11,363 nt of DNA from Armatimonadota bacterium (GTDB lineage Bacteria; Armatimonadota; Fimbriimonadia; Fimbriimonadales; Fimbriimonadaceae). The position numbers and the translations under genes are program-made. The notes beneath the pieces were generated by a model, which ran no database searches, had not been told where the DNA came from, and was given only the letters and a program-made list of their open reading frames with translations. The stretch is from assembly GCA_023423495.1 (NCBI GenBank), contig JAFAFM010000256.1, positions 1 to 11,363 of the forward strand. The letters run 5' to 3'. This document shows, piece by piece, positions 6,264 through 11,363 of this stretch (position 1 is its first letter; every line of letters begins with the position of its first letter).

Positions 6264-7097
6264 ATGCCAGCGGCTTACAAGAAGGCTAGTCGCCACGGAC
6301 TTCTTTGGTTTTTAATCATCATCGGTGGTCTTGCCCTTTCGCTAACCATAGCTTCCCAAATAGCATCCGAGAGTTTGGGAGCCTGGATGCTACTCATATT
6401 CACCGTGCCCATCGTAATCTCGATCATCGTCGCGGCAGTCATCAGCAACCGACTTGACAAGAAGCGGCTTAACGAATTGGGAGCCTTGTTCGAGCGGAAG
6501 GGCATTCGGATGATTACCGATCCCACTCCTGAAGAAAAGACCAACTTTTATCATCCGGTCAGTTTTCTCACGGAATGGATGGGCCTGCAAGCGGGCGCGG
6601 CAAATATCCAATGGATTGCAGCCAACAATGAAGTCGGAATCTTCGAGCACGTCTTCTTCACGGGCTCGGGAAAGCACACCCAGGAACACTTGGAGACAGT
6701 CATTATCGCGCCCAGTCCATATCGAACCGAAGGCGGAATGACAGCGCGTCGCGCAGGTTATTCCATGAAGAGGGCATGGCGAAAAAGCGATTCCAAGTTT
6801 GAGATCGGTGACCCCGAATTTGATAAGGATTGGGTGTTGGCCGGAAATCCTGAGATCGGCTATTGGTTCCTAATCAAACAAGTCCGCGAAATTCTTACGG
6901 ACGCACCGATGGGCGAATCTTGGGTGGCTGGCAACAATTATGTGTGCCTAAGCTTTGATGGAGTCTTGGAAGCCAAAAACATGGAAATCGCTTTGGACCG
7001 CGTACTGACCGTAAAGGAGACAGTCCAGAAGTTCGTACCATTTCTTCCGGACGCAGCCAATCCTTCGGGCCAGGCTCAGACACAGACCCAAATATAG
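6264..7097 (+). CDS. membrane-anchored protein of unknown function
   Basis: A protein of 277 residues from ATG 6264. The frame is open from TTG 6234, which would add ten residues (MELASGNVLR), but neither start has a strong ribosome binding site. I prefer the ATG because the short basic N-terminus (PAAYKKASRHG) then leads directly into the first helix. Two helices (about 12-32 and 40-61) are followed by a basic stretch (NRLDKKR), which by the positive-inside rule places the remaining 215 residues in the cytoplasm. That soluble part includes HPVSFLTEWMGLQAGAANIQW and DPEFDKDWVLAGNPEIGYW. The latter vaguely resembles DUF3137-like proteins, which read 'FdkdFvV.gdd', but I would not assign it. 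It ends in a low-complexity QAQTQTQI tail. A terminator-like hairpin follows. Confidence 0.7.
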   Translation: MPAAYKKASRHGLLWFLIIIGGLALSLTIASQIASESLGAWMLLIFTVPIVISIIVAAVISNRLDKKRLNELGALFERKGIRMITDPTPEEKTNFYHPVSFLTEWMGLQAGAANIQWIAANNEVGIFEHVFFTGSGKHTQEHLETVIIAPSPYRTEGGMTARRAGYSMKRAWRKSDSKFEIGDPEFDKDWVLAGNPEIGYWFLIKQVREILTDAPMGESWVAGNNYVCLSFDGVLEAKNMEIALDRVLTVKETVQKFVPFLPDAANPSGQAQTQTQI

Positions 7098-7107
7098 CTA
7101 CTTGCTG

Positions 7108-7141
7108 TGATGACCGTCCCCAACCGGACGTCATCAATTTT
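7108..7141 (+). terminator. intrinsic terminator-like hairpin
   Basis: Arms 7108-7119 (TGATGACCGTCC) and 7126-7136 (GGACGTCATCA) pair over 11 base pairs with one bulged C and a 6-base loop (CCAACC). ATTTT (7137-7141) follows. It begins 11 bases after the stop of the membrane-anchored protein gene. The U tract is short, so termination may be partial. It probably separates that gene from the small secreted protein gene. Confidence 0.5.
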
Positions 7142-7159
7142 CGGGGACTCCCGCTATTC

Positions 7160-7492
7160 ATGAAGCTTGTACTGTTGCTTGCCGCCGCCTTCCTGTCCGC
7201 TTTCGCCGTATCCGATCCAATCATTCCGCTCAAAGCGAGCACCATGTTGGGCCGTTGGATGTTGGATGGAAATGTGCGGGCGGTCCGGTTTGACCTGAAG
7301 CCCAACGGCACCTTTGAATACATTGGCTACGGTTCAAAGTCCAAGGGACGGTGGAACGTGGAGGGAGATCACTTGCGGCTTCGATGGACGCATATCGATT
7401 CCGGACCGGTGGATTCCGCAAAAGTGACGGGTGCATTTCCGGTCGTGGATGGCACGTTGCAAGTTGGAAAGTTTGGCTATCGCAAAGCCTGA
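7160..7492 (+). CDS. small secreted lipocalin-like protein
   Basis: A 110-residue protein with a clear signal peptide (MKLVLLLAAAFLSAFA, cleavage probably after residue 16-18, just before SDPI). The mature part of about 92 residues has the pattern seen in small lipocalin-like beta-barrel domains. GRWMLDG starts the domain. VRFDLKPNGTFEYIGYG, SKGRWNVEGDHLRLRW and GTLQVGKFGYRK look like successive antiparallel strands with the typical 'G-W.....-L.L' repeat. No cysteine and no catalytic residues are evident. The fold suggestion comes from pattern only. It is flanked by a terminator-like hairpin upstream and a perfect dyad downstream, so it may be its own transcription unit. No Shine-Dalgarno sequence is seen. 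Confidence 0.65.
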   Translation: MKLVLLLAAAFLSAFAVSDPIIPLKASTMLGRWMLDGNVRAVRFDLKPNGTFEYIGYGSKSKGRWNVEGDHLRLRWTHIDSGPVDSAKVTGAFPVVDGTLQVGKFGYRKA

Positions 7493-7534
7493 CCTCCCAG
7501 ACCTGGTAATTCTCACTGCTTGCCTAAACTGGCC

Positions 7535-7559
7535 GGTCAAGCTAAACTTTCGCTTGACC
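7535..7559 (+). repeat. perfect 8-base dyad directly before the dispanin-like gene
   Basis: GGTCAAGC (7535-7542) and GCTTGACC (7552-7559) are exact reverse complements around a 9-base spacer (TAAACTTTC). The second arm ends one base before the ATG at 7561. The spacer contains TAAACT (7543-7548), a weak -10 box, and the same TAAACT also occurs at 7524-7529. It could be an operator covering a promoter, or, if transcribed, a hairpin that hides the start codon region. There is no T tract, so it is not a terminator. Confidence 0.4.
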
Positions 7560-7560
7560 C

Positions 7561-8052
7561 ATGTACCGAATCGAGCTTAGCGGGACGACATACATTGCTC
7601 CCGACCTTCCAACTCTCCAGAAATGGGCGGATGAAGGGAGGGTGCTTCCAAACAATTCCATCTACGTGAGCCAGAGCCTGACTCCGGTTCGAGCGGCTGA
7701 TATTCCCGGCTTAAGGTTCCCGCCGACTCAAGGCTACAATCCGCCCCCGAATCCCTACAGTACCGGCCGGCCCGAGATCCATCAGCCGGCAGCTTATCAA
7801 AGGTCGTATGTTGGGAGCGTTCCCAACAATTTGATCCTGGCGATCTTCTCGACCTTGTGTTGCTGCATGCCGTTTGGAGTGGTGTCGATTGTTTATGCCG
7901 CGCAGGTGGACGGACATTTAAGCAGGGGTGACATTGCTCAGGCTTCGGATTCATCCGAGAAAGCAAAGAATTGGGCAATTGCCTCGATCGTCTGCGGCTT
8001 TATTGCAAGCGTGCTCTATGGCGCCCTCATTTTTGCCGGGGGCATGCGGTAG
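7561..8052 (+). CDS. GYF-like N-terminal domain plus CD225/dispanin-type membrane domain
   Basis: A 163-residue protein in three parts. Residues 1-50 resemble the bacterial GYF_2 (DUF4339) module: a short strand pair, then LQKWADEGRVLPNNSIYV, a form of the 'l..w...Gri...t.V' signature. Residues 51-87 are a Pro-, Asn- and Tyr-rich linker. Residues 88-161 match the CD225/dispanin layout: NNLILAIFSTLCCCMPFG (first helix with the Cys cluster 100-102), VVSIVYAAQVDGHLSRGDIAQASDSSEKAKNWAIAS, and a second helix ending in YGALIFAGG. The interhelical part with its Ala/Ser-rich 'GD...A..aS.kAk.W' helix is diagnostic of bacterial dispanin-like proteins. Their role is not established. Eukaryotic relatives (IFITM) act on membranes and are palmitoylated at similar cysteines. 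The start is supported by the GYF-like strand beginning at Met1. Confidence 0.8.
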   Translation: MYRIELSGTTYIAPDLPTLQKWADEGRVLPNNSIYVSQSLTPVRAADIPGLRFPPTQGYNPPPNPYSTGRPEIHQPAAYQRSYVGSVPNNLILAIFSTLCCCMPFGVVSIVYAAQVDGHLSRGDIAQASDSSEKAKNWAIASIVCGFIASVLYGALIFAGGMR

Positions 8053-8086
8053 GGAATCTTTCCACCCAAATTGATCAGATTCGCCT

Positions 8087-8131
8087 TACAATGTCCCTAG
8101 TGGCAGCTCTCGGACAGTGAGAGGAGGAAGG
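8087..8131 (+). promoter_or_regulatory. -10 box and strong ribosome binding site of the 76-residue gene
   Basis: TACAAT (8087-8092) is a 5-of-6 -10 box without a good -35. Transcription from it would give a leader of about 40 bases. AGGAGG (8122-8127) and the overlapping AGGAAGG (8125-8131) form an unusually strong Shine-Dalgarno region 7-11 bases before ATG 8139, which fixes that start. CTCTC (8107-8111) could pair with GAGAG (8119-8123) at the edge of this site. Confidence 0.45.
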
Positions 8132-8138
8132 CAATTCA

Positions 8139-8369
8139 ATGATCGCACCCGCTGAAAATATGAACATTAGTGTCGGTATGGAACTTCTTAGCGATTTGGT
8201 CGGGAAGAAAATAACACTGCTTACCGAGATGGGATCCGTTGAACGCCAGGAAATCGGGATTCTGATGGACGCAAAGGGGCATTGGGTCAAAGTGCAGAAG
8301 GAGAACAATGAAATTGTTTTCTACAGCGTCTATCTGATCCGCCAAATTCGCCAATTCGGACAAGGTTGA
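8139..8369 (+). CDS. 76-residue basic protein, possibly small beta-barrel (Sm-like/SH3-like)
   Basis: I do not recognise a named family. After a short N-terminal tail, residues 16-71 read as five or six short strands: LLSDLVGKKITLLTE, QEIGILMDAKGHWVKVQ, NEIVFYSVYLIRQIR. This spacing of 'L..L.GK.I.L', '.GiL.d..G.WV.v' and '..I.y.s...I..I' resembles small beta-barrels such as Sm/Hfq-like or SH3-like domains. The likeness is of pattern only. The C-terminal end is basic (RQIRQFGQG). There is no signal peptide, so it should be cytosolic. It has by far the best ribosome binding site in the window, suggesting good expression. A structured non-coding stretch starts right after its stop codon. Confidence 0.7.
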   Translation: MIAPAENMNISVGMELLSDLVGKKITLLTEMGSVERQEIGILMDAKGHWVKVQKENNEIVFYSVYLIRQIRQFGQG

Positions 8370-8380
8370 TAAAAGAATAT

Positions 8381-8411
8381 GGCCGGCGGCTAGACGGGAG
8401 AGCAGCCGGCC
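8381..8411 (+). terminator. GC-rich hairpin after the 76-residue gene
   Basis: GGCCGGCGGCT (8381-8391) pairs with AGCAGCCGGCC (8401-8411): 7 base pairs, one G-A mismatch, then 3 base pairs, and a 9-base loop. It starts 11 bases after the stop codon, a usual place for a terminator. It is followed by AAGATCAATG, not a U run, so factor-independent termination is doubtful. Confidence 0.35.
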
Positions 8412-8429
8412 AAGATCAATGCATTTGAT

Positions 8430-8460
8430 GGATGTGATTTACACGTCTGCGTGCACATCC
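8430..8460 (+). other. bulged hairpin in the non-coding stretch
   Basis: GGATGTG (8430-8436) pairs perfectly with CACATCC (8454-8460). Inside it, CACG (8442-8445) pairs with CGTG (8450-8453) around a TCTG loop. The result is an 11-base-pair stem interrupted only by a 5-base bulge (ATTTA, 8437-8441) on the 5' side. This architecture is more like a structured RNA or protein-binding element than a terminator. Confidence 0.35.
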
Positions 8461-8509
8461 TCCATTCCATCTATTGGAACGGCGTAGGCCGCTCGCTTGG
8501 TGATGCGAA

Positions 8510-8545
8510 AACGTTTAACCGGTAATTTTGCTCGGTTAACTCGTT
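8510..8545 (+). other. AT-rich hairpin or operator-like dyad
   Basis: TTAACCG (8515-8521) and CGGTTAA (8533-8539) are exact reverse complements around 11 bases. Just outside them AACG (8510-8513) pairs with CGTT (8542-8545) across a 1/2-base internal loop. It could be an RNA hairpin or a dyad operator about 90 bases before the histidine kinase start. Confidence 0.35.
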
Positions 8546-8631
8546 GTGGAGCATTAAAAATCCCTATGAATTAGCTTAAATTCGATTTCGAGCCAGCGTT
8601 GAAACGTTAAAGTTAAGATTCCCGTGTCCTA

Positions 8632-10578
8632 ATGCCTTTCCTTCGACTTCCTGACGATGTCACGTTCGCGAATACGATCCTAGCCGCAACGCTCGATGCT
8701 TCCGGCGAAGGACTCCTTGCAACCGACTCTCAAGGAAATGTTGTTATTGCCAGCCGCAAGTTTCGAGAGATCTGGCATTTGGATGAAGCTGAAATTACAG
8801 ATTCTCCTTTCGCAGACATGGCAGAGCAGTGCTCGTCACCCAAGGATTTTCGAGATTTCATCGCCTCCCACCAACAAACTGGCATAGCCGGTAGCCAGTT
8901 GTTTCAGCTACGGAACGGTACTTCGGTGGAAGTGTCTTGCCAGTTTCCCCCGCTGGGTAATGGCGAGCGACTTGGCTTATGGACCTTCAAAGATGTGACC
9001 TCAAATAACGACGCCGAGGTTTTGGGTGCCAAATTAGCCGCCGTCGTCGAATCTTCTGATGACGCGATCATCAGCAAAACGTTGGAAGGGGTTATCACCA
9101 GTTGGAACAAGGGCGCCGAACGGATATTCGGCTATGAGACCTCAGAAATCGTTGGGAAATCGGTACTGACCCTCATTCCTGAGGAGAGGCATCACGAAGA
9201 ACCCGTCATTCTCAAAAAGCTTCGAAGCGGAGAACGTATCGAGCATTTTGAAACTCAGCGAACAACCAAGGATGGACGCCTCCTGGACATATCGCTAACC
9301 GTTTCGCCGATCAAAGATCCCAGCGGAAATGTGGTGGGGATCTCGAAAATTGCCCGGGATATTACTGAGCGAAAGCGGATCGAACACACTCGCCTGCAGC
9401 TTCTCGAAAGTGAGCGAAAAGCTCGTTTAGAGGCGGAACGGCTTGGACGCATCAAAGATGAGTTCCTCGCGACATTGTCCCACGAACTGCGGACGCCCTT
9501 GAACGCGATCATCGGTTGGACACACATCCTCCGCAAGTACGCCAGCGACCCTACAACCGTAAGCGAAGGCGTGGAAGTCATCGAGCGGAACGCTAAACTT
9601 CAAACGCAGTTGGTCGGTGACCTGCTCGATATGAGCCGCATCATTTCCGGCAAGATGCTTCTGGAGAAACACCCGGTCCAGCTTGTAGAGCAAGTCCAGG
9701 CAGCGATCGATGTCATTCGGCCCGCGGCCGACGGCAAGTCGATCACCATCCATTTGCACGCCGGTCGCACGCCGGATCTCATCATGGCGGACCCGGCGCG
9801 AATTCAACAGGTGTTCTGGAATCTGCTGTCCAATGCAGTCAAGTTCACTCCCGCCGGCGGATCGGTTGACATCACCGTGACAAGCCGCAACTCGCTAGTA
9901 AATGTCGCTTTCAAGGATTCTGGCAAGGGAATTCGTCCGGAGTTCATTCCGCACCTTTTTGAAAGGTTTAGCCAACAGGATTCCTCGGCATCGCGTCAGC
10001 ACGGCGGGTTGGGATTAGGCCTCGCGCTTGTGAAGCAGATAGTGGATTTACACGGCGGATCCGTAATGGCCAGCAGCGAAGGTGATAATACCGGCGCCAC
10101 ATTCACCGTAACGCTACCCACGGGGACGGTTGACACAACGAATGCCACGTTCTCCGGAGATAGCACAAACCCGTTTGATCTGCCCGTGCTTGACGTTCTC
10201 GATGGGGCGACCGTGTTGGTGGTCGATGATGAGGCAGACGCCCGCGATTTGCTTCGGAGGATTTTGGAGGATAGTGGCGCGCGAGTCATCACTGCTGAAT
10301 CTGCCGAACGGGCGCTTTCCGCCATGTCCCCCGACATCGACTTGATCATCAGTGACATCGGTATGCCTGGTCGGGACGGCTACGCGCTTATTCGCGATAT
10401 TCGGGCTGCCGGCCATTTGACGCCAGCGGTGGCGTTAACCGCGTTTGCGCGTCCGTCGGACCGAGAATATGCCCTTGCCAGCGGCTACCAGTCCCACATC
10501 GGCAAGCCGGTCGACCCAAACGAGCTTCTCTCTGCGATTGCAGCCATCCGGCAGACGCCGTCAAGCGAAAAAGTCTAG
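8632..10578 (+). CDS. soluble hybrid histidine kinase (PAS-PAS-HisKA-HATPase-REC)
   Basis: A 648-residue sensor kinase without membrane helices, so a cytosolic signal is expected. Residues about 12-122 form a divergent PAS domain (ASGEGLLATDSQGNVV, FREIWHL). Residues 130-250 form a canonical PAS/PAC domain (SSDDAIISKTLEGVITSWNK, ERIFGY, DITERK). A short coiled coil (251-275) leads to HisKA, with phosphoacceptor His284 in LSHELRTPLNAIIGW. The HATPase follows: N-box around Asn397 and Asn401, G1 DSGKGI with Asp429, F-box LFERF, and G2 GGLGLGLAL (458-466). A C-terminal receiver (526-640) has Asp532-Asp533, phosphoacceptor Asp575 in SDIGMPG, Thr603 and Lys625, all intact. It should autophosphorylate and pass phosphate internally. 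No DNA-binding output domain or partner regulator is in the window, so the next carrier (Hpt protein or separate regulator) is unknown. The ATG has no Shine-Dalgarno sequence. The PAS start near residue 12 fits it. Confidence 0.93.
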   Translation: MPFLRLPDDVTFANTILAATLDASGEGLLATDSQGNVVIASRKFREIWHLDEAEITDSPFADMAEQCSSPKDFRDFIASHQQTGIAGSQLFQLRNGTSVEVSCQFPPLGNGERLGLWTFKDVTSNNDAEVLGAKLAAVVESSDDAIISKTLEGVITSWNKGAERIFGYETSEIVGKSVLTLIPEERHHEEPVILKKLRSGERIEHFETQRTTKDGRLLDISLTVSPIKDPSGNVVGISKIARDITERKRIEHTRLQLLESERKARLEAERLGRIKDEFLATLSHELRTPLNAIIGWTHILRKYASDPTTVSEGVEVIERNAKLQTQLVGDLLDMSRIISGKMLLEKHPVQLVEQVQAAIDVIRPAADGKSITIHLHAGRTPDLIMADPARIQQVFWNLLSNAVKFTPAGGSVDITVTSRNSLVNVAFKDSGKGIRPEFIPHLFERFSQQDSSASRQHGGLGLGLALVKQIVDLHGGSVMASSEGDNTGATFTVTLPTGTVDTTNATFSGDSTNPFDLPVLDVLDGATVLVVDDEADARDLLRRILEDSGARVITAESAERALSAMSPDIDLIISDIGMPGRDGYALIRDIRAAGHLTPAVALTAFARPSDREYALASGYQSHIGKPVDPNELLSAIAAIRQTPSSEKV

Positions 10579-10629
10579 CTATTCTTTGTCGCTGCTGATC
10601 CGGTGTGAGCCGGTAACCTGGGGCGGTCC

Positions 10630-11363
10630 ATGAAGATCCTTATCACCAACGACGACGGCATTCACGCACCGGGCCTCAGCGCCCTTGTCCGAGTTGCCCG
10701 AGAATTTGGTGAAGTGAAAATTGTCGCGCCCGACCGCGAACGATCCGCCTGTGGACACTCCATGACGATGCGTGACCCTTTGCGGGTGATCCCCGTCGAT
10801 TACGACGGATTAGAAGCCTATCAAGTCAACGGAGTGCCGGTGGACTGCGTAAACGTCGGCTTGACTGTCGGCTGGCCGGATGGATGTGACCTCATCCTCA
10901 GCGGGATCAATAACGGGCCAAACCTAGGCTTTGATATCACTTACTCTGGCACGGTCGCAGGCGCAATGGAGGGCGCGATCAATGGAATTCACTCCATCGC
11001 CGTCAGCATGGCAATCTTCGTAACCGGCGCTCCTTTCCACTATGAGACCGGCGAGCGTTGGCTTCGGGAAAACTGGTCGACTTTGGTTGACGCTCCTCGA
11101 AAAGAACTCACTTTCCTCAATGTAAACGTGCCCGCGATCGACTACCAAGAGCTTCGCGGAATGCGGGTCTGTGGAATGGGGAGGAGAGTGTACGAGGACC
11201 GGGTCGAATTCCGAGAAGATCCTTGGGGGCGCCCCTATTATTGGCAAGGCGGGGTGGTCGTCATGGATCCTGATTCTCAACCTGGAACAGATGTGGAGGC
11301 GGTCAGTGAAGGGTTTGTCTCTGTAACTCCGGTAAGCCTGGACTGGACCGACCATGCCCACGC
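10630..11363 (+). CDS. surE: 5'/3'-nucleotidase SurE, 3' end cut by the window
   Basis: From ATG 10630 there are 244 codons with no stop before the window edge. The protein is SurE, a metal-dependent phosphatase acting on nucleoside 5'- and 3'-monophosphates and linked to stationary-phase survival. Visible family residues are MKILITNDDGIHAPG at the start with metal ligands Asp8 and Asp9, VAPDRERS with Ser39, VNGVPVDCVNVG (66-77), the ligand Asn in SGINNGPNLG (91-100), and YSGTVAGAMEG. The last visible residues (EGFVSVTPVSLDWTDHA) match the strand-rich SurE C-terminus, so only about 5-15 residues are missing. It begins 51 bases after the histidine kinase stop on the same strand, possibly in one transcript. 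Only a weak GGGGCGG lies before the ATG. The active site looks complete. Confidence 0.95.
   Translation, partial: MKILITNDDGIHAPGLSALVRVAREFGEVKIVAPDRERSACGHSMTMRDPLRVIPVDYDGLEAYQVNGVPVDCVNVGLTVGWPDGCDLILSGINNGPNLGFDITYSGTVAGAMEGAINGIHSIAVSMAIFVTGAPFHYETGERWLRENWSTLVDAPRKELTFLNVNVPAIDYQELRGMRVCGMGRRVYEDRVEFREDPWGRPYYWQGGVVVMDPDSQPGTDVEAVSEGFVSVTPVSLDWTDHAH

Larger units (their letters stand above)
8370..8631 (+). other. 262-base non-coding, hairpin-rich stretch before the histidine kinase
   Basis: No convincing coding frame is present on either strand. The stretch holds three good hairpins, listed separately, and a small CGGC-GTAG-GCCG stem-loop (8480-8491). AACGTT occurs at 8510-8515 and 8603-8608, each time leading into an AT-rich TTAA or TAAAG run. 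The last 80 bases are AT-rich, as expected of a promoter. TAAGAT (8614-8619) is a weak -10 candidate 12 bases before the ATG, with no clear -35. I do not match it to a known riboswitch class. Confidence 0.5.

Noticed and set aside
8370..8631. tRNA or known riboswitch in the gap before the histidine kinase
   Set aside because: No cloverleaf with a GTTCRA-type T arm and no recognisable riboswitch core was found by eye.
1..11363. CRISPR array, IS element, phage genes, toxin-antitoxin pair or known defence island
   Set aside because: No regularly spaced direct repeats, transposase or integrase motifs, terminal inverted repeats or defence-type domains were seen. The dispanin-like protein alone is not evidence of defence.

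Overview
The window looks like ordinary chromosomal DNA of a free-living bacterium with mid-range GC. It carries housekeeping genes (icd, surE, a protein-arginine kinase, a CPA2-type antiporter, a hybrid histidine kinase) mixed with lineage-specific secreted and membrane proteins that I cannot name. I see no phage, IS, CRISPR, tRNA or rRNA signal. The mixture is an McsB-type arginine kinase outside a ctsR-mcsA-mcsB-clpC operon, an Icd with an insertion, a dispanin-like protein, and some genes that seem to be transcribed without a leader. This would fit Armatimonadota or a similar under-sampled phylum better than Bacillota or Pseudomonadota, but the assignment is an inference and weak.

Left part (1-3082, all minus strand): a YbaL/Kef-type antiporter gene is followed after 11 bases by an mcsB-like kinase gene, then by a small two-helix membrane protein with its own promoter. 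The antiporter frame is continuous over about 1.77 kb except for one in-frame TAA (2450-2452). The codon at the position where homologues start is ATA (3080-3082). The gene is therefore decaying, expressed in two pieces, or affected by sequence error. The mcsB-like product has Ser where the family has its active-site Cys.

Middle part (3148-8369, all plus strand): icd diverges from the antiporter gene across a 65-base promoter region. It is followed by a secreted 555-residue protein, a membrane-anchored protein, a terminator-like hairpin, a small secreted lipocalin-like protein, a GYF-like/dispanin membrane protein, and a 76-residue basic protein with a strong ribosome binding site. None of these except icd has an assignable pathway. 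Several intergenic gaps hold clear hairpins.

Right part (8370-11363): a 262-base non-coding stretch with three good hairpins precedes a soluble PAS-PAS-HisKA-HATPase-REC hybrid histidine kinase. Fifty-one bases further on is surE, whose 3' end is cut by the window edge.

The most useful leads are the interrupted antiporter with its ATA codon, the Cys-to-Ser change in the McsB-like kinase, -10 boxes placed exactly 7 bases before the first codon, and the structured stretch before the histidine kinase. I did not find a convincing new multi-gene system.
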